NCBI GenBank assembly: GCA_002491565.1 | Contig: DKWE01000041.1 | Location: 1-23,378 of the forward strand | Length of the DNA: 23,378 bases | Direction of reading: 5' to 3' | Source of the DNA: Lachnospiraceae bacterium UBA7160 | GTDB lineage: Bacteria; Bacillota; Clostridia; Lachnospirales; Lachnospiraceae | In this document: positions 1-7,405 of the stretch, one piece after another | Numbering within the stretch: position 1 is the first letter of the stretch | Layout of the letters: the number at the start of each line of letters is the position of its first letter | Made by a program: the position numbers and the translations under genes | The notes under the pieces: model-generated | The model's input: only the letters and a program-made list of their open reading frames with translations | The model's database searches: none | What the model was told of the DNA's origin: nothing

Positions 1-61
1 CTGCGAAGCAGGCATGTTAGTTTATGTTCCTTCCATATTTGAAAAGAGCCAAACACGCATG

Positions 62-94
62 GATCAGGCATCCAGGTATGCCTCTTGCCTGATC
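62..94. other. Alternative hairpins upstream of the hemolysin III gene
   Basis: Two mutually exclusive stems can form. GATCAGGCA (62-70) pairs with TGCCTGATC (86-94), or AGGCAT (66-71) pairs with ATGCCT (78-83). No T-tract follows on either strand, so this is at best a weak terminator for a gene to the left of the window or a structured RNA element. The rest of 1-180 shows no gene. Confidence 0.3.
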
Positions 95-183
95 ATTTGC
101 TGCTCTGTAGAAGATGCGATTTCAAAATGCCCGCCCGAACCGTAACTGATCTGAAACGATCATGAGATAAAAAAGATTCCTGC

Positions 184-212
184 TTGACAGGCAGAGGATA
201 GCGTGGTAGTAT
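184..212 (+). promoter_or_regulatory. Sigma-A type promoter of the hemolysin III gene
   Basis: A perfect -35 box TTGACA (184-189) is followed by a 17-bp spacer and a -10-like TAGTAT (207-212, 4 of 6 consensus). This leaves a leader of about 60 nt before the start codon at 282. Confidence 0.6.
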
Positions 213-238
213 TGAAATATGTTAAACATAGTTTTCAA
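212..238. promoter_or_regulatory. Dyad overlapping the predicted transcription start
   Basis: The palindrome ATGTT-A-AACAT (219-229) lies inside an outer, slightly off-centre inverted repeat TTGAAA (212-217) / TTTCAA (233-238). Lying just downstream of the -10 box, it is placed like a repressor operator. No dedicated regulator gene is adjacent. Confidence 0.35.
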
Positions 239-281
239 AACTACTTCTTGCGTATTTTAGATTTCAAAGGAGGTTCTTCTT

Positions 282-932
282 ATGACAATAACGATTCGGG
301 AACCCGGTAGTGCCATTACCCATTTTATCGGTATGCTGCTCGCAATGGCGGCGGCTGTCCCGCTTCTCCTAAAAGCTTCCCTTTTTTCTACGCGGACCGG
401 TCTCGCGGCGATGGCGGTCTTTATCACCAGCATGATCCTGCTGTATGCCGCAAGCACCCTCTATCACTCGGTGAACCTGAGCGGCAAACGGCTGAGGGTG
501 TTTAAGAAGCTGGATCACATGATGATCTTTGTCCTGATTGCGGGCTCCTACACGCCGGTCTGTGTCCTCGTGCTGAACCCACACGACGGCTACCGGCTGC
601 TCGTCTGCGTCTGGGCAATCGCAATCGTCGGAATGCTGTTCAAGCTGTTCTGGGTGACTTGCCCCAAATATATCTCTTCTGTCATCTATGTGGCGATGGG
701 ATGGGCATGTCTCTCCGTCTTCGGTCAGCTCCTGCAGACACTTTCGCGTCCTGCTTTCTTCTGGCTGCTTGCCGGCGGAATCCTGTATACCGCAGGCGGC
801 GTCATCTACGCGCTGAAACTTCCGCTCTTTAACGCGCGCCACAAGAATTTCGGGACCCATGAAATCTTCCACCTGTTCGTCATGGCGGGGAGTTTCTGCC
901 ACTTTATCTGCATGTACCAGTATCTTCTATAA
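282..932 (+). CDS. Hemolysin III / PAQR-family membrane protein
   Basis: This 216-residue polytopic membrane protein belongs to the hemolysin III (YqfA, PAQR) family. Family members have seven membrane helices and are predicted metal-dependent membrane hydrolases, although the bacterial function is poorly defined and hemolytic activity is not general. The family residues are present: LYHS with His62, LDHM with Asp78, and a C-terminal THEIFH with His193 and His197, the expected zinc ligands. Hydrophobic segments cover nearly the whole length, and the size is normal. The start is fixed by AAAGGAGG eight bases upstream. It is transcribed alone from the promoter at 184-212 and ends in a strong terminator shared with the convergent regulator gene. 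Confidence 0.9.
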   Translation: MTITIREPGSAITHFIGMLLAMAAAVPLLLKASLFSTRTGLAAMAVFITSMILLYAASTLYHSVNLSGKRLRVFKKLDHMMIFVLIAGSYTPVCVLVLNPHDGYRLLVCVWAIAIVGMLFKLFWVTCPKYISSVIYVAMGWACLSVFGQLLQTLSRPAFFWLLAGGILYTAGGVIYALKLPLFNARHKNFGTHEIFHLFVMAGSFCHFICMYQYLL

Positions 933-940
933 AAGAAAAC

Positions 941-1009
941 ACGATCTCAAAAGACCAGACAGAATGGGCTTGGGCCGCTTGCCGTCCACTCTGTCTGGCC
1001 TTTTATCGT
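941..1009. terminator. Bidirectional Rho-independent terminator
   Basis: CCAGACAGA (955-963) pairs with TCTGTCTGG (990-998). The stem is flanked by an A-run on the left and CCTTTT on the right, and ACGAT/ATCGT extends the pairing. It sits between convergent genes (hemolysin III on plus, LacI regulator on minus), so it probably serves both. Confidence 0.8.
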
Positions 1010-1041
1010 GCCTCCGTACAGGTATCACTTCTTGCACCGTA

Positions 1042-2043
1042 TCAGATCGTCTCCCCCTCCATCAACTCAAATGGAAGAATCTCGCACATGGTATTCTCCT
1101 GCCCGCAAGCCTCCCGCTTTCCCTCAATCAATTGAAAGAGCAGGTTCACTGCCGCAGCAGATACCCTGTCCACGGAATTAGAAATCGTCACAAGCTTTGG
1201 GGAAATATACTTTAGAGTATCGATATTATCAAATCCGACAATCCCATAATCGACAGGCGGATTCTTCCCCTTCTCTCTCATCTGTTTCATAATCTCCAGT
1301 GCAAAATCATCTGCCGTACACAGAAATGCCGTACGCTTTGCATCTCTGGTCAGCCCCTCAATATGGTCTAAATAAGACCAGTCCAGCAGATACTGTACCT
1401 CCACTTGCGGATGTCCTTTCCTTGCTTCTTCAAAGCCCTTCCGGCGTTCCTGGTGGACATAAATATTCTGAGCGCCCTTTGTCTGCATTGCCGGGCACAC
1501 AAACACGATTCTCTCATACCCCTTTTCCAGCACTAGCTGTACCGCTTCTGCCATAGCTTGTCTCTGGTCAATGCTGACAAATGGAATTCCATCTGCAATT
1601 TTATTATCGACCGATACAATCGGCATGCCCAGACTATTCAAAAACTCCCGGTATGCTTCCCCCTCATTGACGGAAGAGAGGATGATTCCATCCATATGAT
1701 AGGCAGCCAGCCGTGTCAACTGGTCGCGCTCCTGCTGCTGATCTCCATCATGAAGTGTGATATTAATATAATATCCTCTCTTACTGGCTTCTCTGCTAAT
1801 GGTATTCAGCATACCGGAAAAATACCGGTTCTGAACATCCAAAACCACTACCCCGATATAATAGGTCCTTCCTTTTACTAAACCTCTTGCCAGCAAATCC
1901 GGCTGATAATCGTACTCCTTCGCCATATGCAGAATCATTTCCTTTGTATCCGGATGAATCCTTCCGCCCCCATGGAGTGCTCTATGTACCGTCGTCCTTG
2001 AAACTCCGCATAATTGTGCCAAATCCTTCGTCGTAATACCCAC
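1042..2043 (-). CDS. LacI-family transcriptional regulator
   Basis: This is a LacI/GalR-type repressor of about 333 residues. The N-terminal helix-turn-helix reads TTKDLAQLCGVSRTTVHRAL, followed by the hinge segment and a periplasmic-binding-like sugar-sensing domain (YYIGVVVLDVQNRYFSGML onward, with DGIILSS and YGIVGFDNID). I chose the GTG start at 2043 over the ATG at 2073: AGGAGG lies at normal distance before the GTG, and LacI proteins usually begin within a few residues of the ITTKDLA-type helix. It lies downstream of the arabinofuranosidase in the same direction, but a 239-bp gap with an operator-like palindrome suggests separate, possibly self-regulated transcription. The likely target is the adjacent arabinoside operon (inference). 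The effector is unknown. Confidence 0.9.
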   Translation of the reverse strand: MGITTKDLAQLCGVSRTTVHRALHGGGRIHPDTKEMILHMAKEYDYQPDLLARGLVKGRTYYIGVVVLDVQNRYFSGMLNTISREASKRGYYINITLHDGDQQQERDQLTRLAAYHMDGIILSSVNEGEAYREFLNSLGMPIVSVDNKIADGIPFVSIDQRQAMAEAVQLVLEKGYERIVFVCPAMQTKGAQNIYVHQERRKGFEEARKGHPQVEVQYLLDWSYLDHIEGLTRDAKRTAFLCTADDFALEIMKQMREKGKNPPVDYGIVGFDNIDTLKYISPKLVTISNSVDRVSAAAVNLLFQLIEGKREACGQENTMCEILPFELMEGETI

Positions 2044-2151
2044 AATGATCCTCCTGTCATCGCCATATACCATAACTCCCGGCTTCCGGCCGTTTGCAGC
2101 GCACCTGCGGGTATTCTACCATGTTTTCATAAGAAATGCACTCACTTTGTT

Positions 2152-2165
2152 CGCAAACGATTGCG
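2152..2165. promoter_or_regulatory. LacI-type operator upstream of the regulator gene
   Basis: CGCAAACGATTGCG has perfect CGCAA/TTGCG arms around a central CG, the usual design of LacI-family operators. On the minus strand it lies about 110 bp upstream of the regulator's GTG, just downstream of a possible -35 TTGACT (2192-2197). No good -10 was found. This suggests autoregulation. Confidence 0.55.
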
Positions 2166-2266
2166 TTCCATCTCTCTCGTAGTTACAGTTCAGTCAACAA
2201 CGTCATCCCACCGGCAAGATTTTTAACGGACACTGACTGAGCCCAGAAGAACCTGCTTTTCGACCA

Positions 2267-2284
2267 AGGGGAGGATTTCCCCCT
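2267..2284 (-). terminator. Weak terminator after the arabinofuranosidase gene
   Basis: AGGGG and CCCCT (2267-2271 / 2280-2284) form a short GC stem that overlaps the stop codon. The following T-run is poor, so partial read-through into the regulator gene is likely. Confidence 0.3.
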
Positions 2285-3791
2285 ATCTTGCTTCGATCCG
2301 CACCATCACAAACGACAGCGCTTCCAGTCCGCAGTTCAGAACATCTCCATTCTGCTTCCAGTTGTCAAACTGCGCCGGCTTGATACAGTCATGCTGCACA
2401 TGATTCGTTGCCTTCTTGTCCGGATGGCAAAGTACCATGGCCTCGAGTACCTTACCGGTCTCGAACATCTGAAGCTGGACCTCTACCTCCGCCGTTTCTT
2501 CACTGCGGTTCACAAAAAACAGTATCACTTCCTTGTTCTCCGGATTGTATACTGTTACATGGTCTACCACTGGTACTTCCTCAAATTCATTCACAGAGTA
2601 GACCGGCCCAGCGCACCTCTCATCCATAACGATTCCTCGTCCATACTTTGCCATGCAGGCAAACGGATAAAAGATTGGCTGTACCCACACATTGCCGCCA
2701 CGTTCGGTCATAATGCACGCGCTGATATTCGTCAGAAGAGACTGGCAGGCAATTTTTACCCGTCCGCTGTATTTCAGGAAATTCATCATCATGCTGGAAA
2801 ACAGAAGCGTATCTTCCATCGTGTAAATCTGCTCACTAAAAGCCGGAGCAATCTGCCAGGGATTCTTCTCCACACTGTTTTGTACCACCTTATTAGAAAG
2901 AGCCCAGACTCCCCACTCGTCAAAACAAATATGTATCTGCTTCTTCGACCGCATTTTCACTCCGACGTAGTCACAAAGCCCGCTGATGGTCTGGATATAC
3001 CGTTCCATATCAAGCGACTGTGCCAAAAAGGAAGCCGTCCCCTTCTCCTGCGCTCCATAATACTGATGCAGGGAAATGTAATCGGCACACGGATAGGTGC
3101 GCTCCAGCACCGTCTGATCCCACTCTCCAAAGGTTGCATTGGTAGACATGGAACTTCCGCAAACTGACAGCTCAATCGTCGGGTCCAGCAGCTTCATTGC
3201 TTTTCCTGTCTCATAAGCAAGCCTCCCATATTCCTCCGCTTCTTTATGCCCAATCTGCCAGTCGCCATCCATCTCATTGCCCAGGCACCAGGTCCGAATC
3301 CCATATGGCTCCTGATGTCCGTTTTTGCGGCGTAGGTCACTATAAAATGTGCCGCCCGGAAAATTGCAGTATTCCAGCAGGGAAACTGCGCTCTCAATTC
3401 CTTTTGTCCCAAGATTTACCGCAAAAATCGGATCAACCCCCGCAGCTTTCGCCCATTTCATAAACTCATCTGTACCCACTTCATTTGTCTCGATGCTCAG
3501 CCAGGCCAAGTCAACCTTTCGCGGTCGCTGATCGACCGGGCCAATCCCATCTCTCCAGTCATAATTCGACACAAAATTTCCGCCCGGATACCGGACAGCC
3601 GTCACTCCCATCTGCGCCGTCCGCTCCATCACATCACGCCGAAAGCCATTTTCATCCGCGGCCGGATGATCCGGTTCATAGATGCCGGAATATACGACAC
3701 GCCCCATATGTTCTACAAAAGAGCCGTAAATGCGCGGGTCTATTTTGCTCTTCACAAATTTTTTATGTATGAGTATTGTTGTTTTTTCCAT
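2283..3791 (-). CDS. abfA: GH51 alpha-L-arabinofuranosidase, intracellular
   Basis: This 502-residue glycoside hydrolase family 51 enzyme releases terminal alpha-L-arabinofuranose from arabino- and arabinoxylo-oligosaccharides. Family landmarks are clear: IYGSFVEHMGR near the N-terminus, VRYPGGNFVSNYDWRDGIGP (67-86), the acid/base Glu173 in CLGNEMDG, and the nucleophile Glu292 in CFDEWGVW. A C-terminal beta-sandwich follows. Length is normal for GH51. There is no signal peptide, so it acts in the cytoplasm on imported oligosaccharides. The start has GAGGGGATTGAC before the ATG. It is the last gene of the binding protein-permease-permease-hydrolase operon, 29 bp behind the second permease, which points to arabinose-containing oligosaccharides as the transported substrate. 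Confidence 0.93.
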   Translation of the reverse strand: MEKTTILIHKKFVKSKIDPRIYGSFVEHMGRVVYSGIYEPDHPAADENGFRRDVMERTAQMGVTAVRYPGGNFVSNYDWRDGIGPVDQRPRKVDLAWLSIETNEVGTDEFMKWAKAAGVDPIFAVNLGTKGIESAVSLLEYCNFPGGTFYSDLRRKNGHQEPYGIRTWCLGNEMDGDWQIGHKEAEEYGRLAYETGKAMKLLDPTIELSVCGSSMSTNATFGEWDQTVLERTYPCADYISLHQYYGAQEKGTASFLAQSLDMERYIQTISGLCDYVGVKMRSKKQIHICFDEWGVWALSNKVVQNSVEKNPWQIAPAFSEQIYTMEDTLLFSSMMMNFLKYSGRVKIACQSLLTNISACIMTERGGNVWVQPIFYPFACMAKYGRGIVMDERCAGPVYSVNEFEEVPVVDHVTVYNPENKEVILFFVNRSEETAEVEVQLQMFETGKVLEAMVLCHPDKKATNHVQHDCIKPAQFDNWKQNGDVLNCGLEALSFVMVRIEAR

Positions 3792-3820
3792 GTCAATCCC
3801 CTCGTTTTTATGATAAAATT

Positions 3821-4651
3821 TTATTCCTTCATACCAGATGTGGCGATTCCTTCCATGAAAAACCGTTGTCCAAATAAGAAGAGAATCAGCAGTGGTGCAA
3901 CCGAAATCACGGTAGCCGCCAGTGTCGGCCCGTATTTAATAGAGTTGCTCCCTACCAGAGAGGCAAGGCCCGCTGACAGTGTACGCATTTCTATGGAGCT
4001 TGTCAACATCATCGGATACAACAGATCGTTCCAGTTATTCATAAAATGATAAATCCCCAGTGTCACCAGCGCCGGTTTTGCAAGAGGCAGAATAATTCTG
4101 CTGTAAATCTGTCCCTCCTTCATCCCATCAATTCTCGCTGCCTCATCCAGCGATTTCGGTATTCCGGAAAAGAAAGAAGTCAGCATATAGATGCCATACG
4201 CGCTGGCTGCACGGGGCAGGATCAGCCCGGCATACGTATTCAGCAGCTTCAGATTAAATTCCTCCAGATACAGCGGAATCATCACGACCTGAAATGGAAT
4301 CATCATGGTCAGCAGAATAATATTAAACAGCACCTTTTTCCCGCGAAACTGCATTCTGGAAAAAGCATAGGCTGCCATAGAGTCAAACACAAGGCTGATG
4401 ATTGTCACACTAGAGGCAAACAGTACTGTATTTTTCAGCATCCGGAGAACCGGTATTGCTTTTACAACGTACTGATATTGTACCAGCAGCCACTCCGTCG
4501 GGAAAAACAGCGGTGGCCATTTGATATTGTCCGCATCCGACTTAAAGGACGACACCAGAAGCCATAGAAGCGGCAGCAAAACCGTCAGCATTACAAAAAT
4601 TAAAACTGCATAACCTGCAATCGTAAATGCATGTACCTTCCGCGATTTCAC
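3821..4651 (-). CDS. Sugar ABC transporter permease (MalG/CUT1 type)
   Basis: This 276-residue inner permease subunit belongs to the carbohydrate uptake family 1 (MalG/AraQ-like). The N-terminal membrane helix is near residues 10-35, about six helices are predicted, and the cytoplasmic EAA loop reads EAARIDGMKEG, the contact site for the ATPase. The C-terminus ends with a short FMEGI segment typical of the family. Its ATG overlaps the end of the upstream permease gene by 4 bp, implying translational coupling and equal stoichiometry. With the partner permease and the binding protein it should form an importer for arabino-oligosaccharides. No ATPase gene is present nearby, so it probably borrows a shared MsmX/MsmK-type ATPase, as is common in Firmicutes CUT1 importers. 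Confidence 0.92.
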   Translation of the reverse strand: MKSRKVHAFTIAGYAVLIFVMLTVLLPLLWLLVSSFKSDADNIKWPPLFFPTEWLLVQYQYVVKAIPVLRMLKNTVLFASSVTIISLVFDSMAAYAFSRMQFRGKKVLFNIILLTMMIPFQVVMIPLYLEEFNLKLLNTYAGLILPRAASAYGIYMLTSFFSGIPKSLDEAARIDGMKEGQIYSRIILPLAKPALVTLGIYHFMNNWNDLLYPMMLTSSIEMRTLSAGLASLVGSNSIKYGPTLAATVISVAPLLILFLFGQRFFMEGIATSGMKE

Positions 4652-5562
4652 TCTTCGTCACCTCCCTGGCCAAATGCGTAGTTCCGCATAATAAACGTAA
4701 CAACAGCAATCATAAAGAATAAGAATACCGCGATGGAAGAAGCATATCCCAGATCATACGGCGCTGTCTGGAAGCCTCTGTTATAGATGTAGCCCACCAG
4801 TGTTTCCGTCTTATACTGAGGGCCGCCGCTTGTCATGACGTAAATCTGGTCAAATACCTGCAGCGACGTAATTAATGTCGTCACAACACAAAAACCAATC
4901 GTGTCCCGGATTCCCGGAATCGTCACATAAAGAAATTTCTGAATTCCATTTGCTCCATCCAGCTCCGCAGCTTCATATAAAGAATGAGAGATACCAAGCG
5001 CTGCGGCTGAAAGCACTGTCAACGTATAACCAAAACCCTTCCATACAGTTACCAGAATCACCGTCGGCATTGCCAGTGTCGTGCTTGCCAGAAGATTCGG
5101 CACCTGTATCCCGATTTTTCCAAGCAGATATGGCAGCATGCCGAAATTGCGGTTCAGCAGCATCGACCACATGATGCTGACTGCCGTCATAGAACAAACA
5201 TAGGGGAGATAAAACGTCGTGCGCAAAAGCTTGTGGAACCTCGTGTTTTTCGTCATAAACATCACAAGCACCAGAGCAACCAGAATCTGCAGCGGTACCT
5301 CCAGCAGCGCAAAGAAAAATGTATTAAAGGTTGCATTTCCTACTCTGGAATCCTGAAACATCCTGAAATAATTTTTCAGTCCCGCAAAGGAGATATCGTT
5401 CATGTAAATGTCTATATTCATTAAGCTGATAGCAAACGCACCAACCAGTGGAATAAAGACAAAAATTGTCAAAATGATTAGAGACGGCGCTATAAAAAGA
5501 TACGCCTGCTTTTGATTCTGCAAGGCGGACCCTTTTTTTCCGTCTGCAATTCTCTTTTTCAT
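4648..5562 (-). CDS. Sugar ABC transporter permease (MalF/CUT1 type)
   Basis: This MalF/AraP-like permease has about 304 residues and six predicted membrane helices. The first helix (LFIAPSLIILTIFVFIPLVG) follows a basic cytoplasmic leader, and the EAA loop EAAELDGANGIQKF is present. The second Met (5562) is preferred to the upstream ATG at 5574 because GGAG stands six bases before it, whereas the first ATG has no clear ribosome binding site. It lies between the binding-protein gene, separated by a strong RNA stem-loop, and the second permease gene, which it overlaps by 4 bp. It forms the transmembrane pore together with that partner. Confidence 0.9.
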   Translation of the reverse strand: MKKRIADGKKGSALQNQKQAYLFIAPSLIILTIFVFIPLVGAFAISLMNIDIYMNDISFAGLKNYFRMFQDSRVGNATFNTFFFALLEVPLQILVALVLVMFMTKNTRFHKLLRTTFYLPYVCSMTAVSIMWSMLLNRNFGMLPYLLGKIGIQVPNLLASTTLAMPTVILVTVWKGFGYTLTVLSAAALGISHSLYEAAELDGANGIQKFLYVTIPGIRDTIGFCVVTTLITSLQVFDQIYVMTSGGPQYKTETLVGYIYNRGFQTAPYDLGYASSIAVFLFFMIAVVTFIMRNYAFGQGGDEE

Positions 5563-5589
5563 AAAACACTCCATTCTACCGCCTTTTCA

Positions 5590-5631
5590 AAGGGAAGCAG
5601 CCACCCGAATGCTGTAGTGGCTGCTTCCTTT
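5590..5631 (-). terminator. Intercistronic stem-loop between binding protein and permease genes
   Basis: A stem of about 15 bp (5590-5604 with 5617-5631, one G-U pair) encloses a 12-nt loop. There is no real T-tract on the minus strand. It probably acts as a partial terminator or 3' stabiliser that keeps binding-protein mRNA above permease mRNA, a common arrangement in ABC sugar operons. Confidence 0.65.
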
Positions 5632-5669
5632 GAGTGCTTACGGCTATCAACCTTATTTTGTGCCTGTAA

Positions 5670-6920
5670 TCAGCCCGCGATAATTCCGTCCAGCGCATCC
5701 GATGCAGCCTGAACGCTCTCTGTCACATCTGCGCCGGACAGAATCTTCTCCATCATCGGCAGCATCACATCATTATCAATCTGGCTTCCGATTTCCAGGC
5801 CAAGATGCCAGTCGCGCCCGATCTCGGATGCCTTGGAAACGCTGCTTAAAATATCATTTGCTTTAATTTCCTCGTCTTCCAGTACAGAATAAGACCATAC
5901 CGGGAACCCGTTGCGGTTTGACCATTCCTTCAGCGTAGCGTCCGACAACCAGAATGCCATGAATTTGTATACCGCTTCTTTCGTGGCTTCATCCGCGCCC
6001 TTGGTCAGCATATAGGAGCATCCGCCCTCCGGAGAAAATGCGCCTGCGCTGCCCGCCGGGATCGCTGTGATACCATAGTTGACACCGAGCTGGGTCAAAC
6101 CATTGATATTCCACGGTCCGCTGGTGTACATTGCGAGCTGGCCTGCCTGGAACATCGTATCCGCATCCACATTCGTCAATCCCTCCGGCGATACTCCTTC
6201 CTTGACTGCCAGATTCTGCAGCCAGGTCAAGGTATCTATATTTTCCTGGGAATTCAGCAGATTCTCTGTTCCATCCTCATTGATGACATCTCCGCCATTT
6301 GCCCACAAATACTCACAGTAATATGTGTATTCACTGGACACTCCAAATCCATACTGATTCTTAGAAGGATCAGTGCATGCAATCGCTGCTTTTTCAAGCT
6401 CCTCGAGTGTGGTTGGCGGTGTCTCCGGGTCCAGGCCTGCCGCTGCGAAAATATCCTTATTATAATAGAGGTACTGCAGATTGTACTGCATCGGCACACC
6501 ATACAGTGTATCACCTATGTAAGACTTCGCCAGTACATTCTCATAAAAATTGCTCTCATCTACCCCTGTTACTTCCCAGAAATCACTGATATCCTCAATC
6601 AGTCCATTCTCTGCGTACTGCTTCAAAAACTCGATTCCCACAAGGACAAAGGATGGGCCGGTACCTGTAGAAACAGCCGTTGGCAGCTTGGACTGCAGAG
6701 TGGCATTGTCCATTATGTCGATCTGAACGGTAATCCCATCCGGATTTGTCTCATTATAATTGTTGATAATCTCACGCAGAACGTCTCCGTCAGAGCCAGT
6801 AAACGGAGCCCACACGGATAACGTAACTGGTTCCGCTTCTTCTGCAAACACCGTTGTTCCCATAAGGGAAGCTGCTGTCATAGAAGCTGCCATTAAGATA
6901 CACATTGCTTTCTTTTTCAT
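5670..6920 (-). CDS. Extracellular sugar-binding protein (family 1)
   Basis: This 416-residue solute-binding protein of the MalE/UgpB type is the first gene of the arabinoside uptake operon. A signal peptide is obvious (basic MKKK, hydrophobic core 6-22, then TVFA before EEAEP). The mature part starts with VTLSVWAPFTG and contains the family segments PFTGSDGDVL, FQAGQLAMYTSGPWNI and a C-terminal helical region. The start is supported by AGGAGG nine bases upstream. There is no lipobox cysteine at the cleavage region: the only early Cys is residue 7, inside the n/h boundary. Most Gram-positive binding proteins are lipid-anchored, so this one would be released or retained by another route. Expression is predicted from the promoter at 7119-7147, with two operators. 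Confidence 0.92.
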   Translation of the reverse strand: MKKKAMCILMAASMTAASLMGTTVFAEEAEPVTLSVWAPFTGSDGDVLREIINNYNETNPDGITVQIDIMDNATLQSKLPTAVSTGTGPSFVLVGIEFLKQYAENGLIEDISDFWEVTGVDESNFYENVLAKSYIGDTLYGVPMQYNLQYLYYNKDIFAAAGLDPETPPTTLEELEKAAIACTDPSKNQYGFGVSSEYTYYCEYLWANGGDVINEDGTENLLNSQENIDTLTWLQNLAVKEGVSPEGLTNVDADTMFQAGQLAMYTSGPWNINGLTQLGVNYGITAIPAGSAGAFSPEGGCSYMLTKGADEATKEAVYKFMAFWLSDATLKEWSNRNGFPVWSYSVLEDEEIKANDILSSVSKASEIGRDWHLGLEIGSQIDNDVMLPMMEKILSGADVTESVQAASDALDGIIAG

Positions 6921-6966
6921 TTCAAATCCTCCTAAATGATTGCTAAAACATCGTCAACAGCTTTGC

Positions 6967-6978
6967 GTACACGTGTAC
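6967..6978. promoter_or_regulatory. Operator O2: perfect palindrome in the leader
   Basis: GTACACGTGTAC is a perfect 12-bp palindrome with a central CG, preceded by CTTTGC exactly as in the upstream copy. It lies 46 bp before the start codon of the binding-protein gene, inside the transcribed leader, and is 129 bp from O1. It could act as a roadblock or looping site. Confidence 0.75.
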
Positions 6979-7095
6979 ATTTTATGTGAAAAAATAACTC
7001 CGGTTGTTCTCGTGCATGGTCCGGACTCTCTGCACAGCGTATTTCCCAGAATCTTCGCATGAATTACGAATTTCATTTATGCGTTTTTTCTTTGC

Positions 7096-7107
7096 GTACA
7101 CGTGTAC
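7096..7107. promoter_or_regulatory. Operator O1: perfect palindrome at the transcription start
   Basis: This is an identical GTACACGTGTAC palindrome, within a 17-bp identity to O2 that includes TTTGC. It begins about five bases downstream of the predicted start of transcription, a classical repressor position. The design fits LacI-type repressors; the neighbouring LacI protein is the natural candidate, though its own upstream site differs. Confidence 0.8.
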
Positions 7108-7118
7108 TTTTTTCTTTG

Positions 7119-7147
7119 ATTATATAGTTTGCACAATTGTTTGTCAA
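7119..7147 (-). promoter_or_regulatory. Consensus sigma-A promoter of the arabinoside operon
   Basis: On the minus strand a perfect TTGACA (7142-7147) and a perfect TATAAT (7119-7124) are separated by exactly 17 bp. Predicted transcription starts near 7112, giving a leader of about 190 nt. Such a strong core promoter would need tight repression, consistent with the two operators. Confidence 0.92.
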
Positions 7148-7232
7148 GAAAATCCTTCAAACGTATTTGCCAAAAATTCATCTGCATTTTTGGTGATTCT
7201 GCACAGCGTTCTGCATCTTCCCGCCAAAGTAT

Positions 7233-7268
7233 AAGGCCGGGAACCCGCGTTTCGTTTCCCGGCCTTTT
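7233..7268. terminator. Terminator hairpin between acetyltransferase remnant and arabinoside promoter
   Basis: AAGGCCGGGAA (7233-7243) pairs perfectly with TTCCCGGCCTT (7256-7266). TTTT follows on plus, and a weaker TTATACTTT on minus. It insulates the operon promoter from transcription arriving on the minus strand from the acetyltransferase remnant. No gene lies in 7148-7330. Confidence 0.7.
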
Positions 7269-7330
7269 GCTTTCCTATACTCACCATCTTCAAAAGCATT
7301 ACGTATAACGAGATATCATAAAATCAAAGA

Positions 7331-7405
7331 CCCCTCTGCAAGCAACGGGGTATCAAGCTTGCAGTGCTGCAGAGCAGCGGGGTATTTGACCCTCGCGGCA
7401 GTCGC
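7331..7405. repeat. Palindromic repeat element fused to the acetyltransferase tail
   Basis: Two copies of GCARCGGGGTAT (7342-7353 and 7374-7385, one mismatch) lie 32 bp apart among short dyads (CCCC/GGGG, GCAAGC/GCTTGC, GGGT/ACCC). The element encodes the odd C-terminal tail of the acetyltransferase remnant. This composition resembles dispersed extragenic palindromes of Lachnospiraceae, but only one locus is visible here. Confidence 0.5.

Noticed and set aside
2391..3167. A 258-codon open frame opposite the arabinofuranosidase
   Set aside because: Antisense to conserved GH51 sequence; no supporting signals.
7004..7234. A 76-codon plus-strand open frame in the arabinoside control region
   Set aside because: It runs across the promoter and operator, has no ribosome binding site, and its composition is not protein-like.
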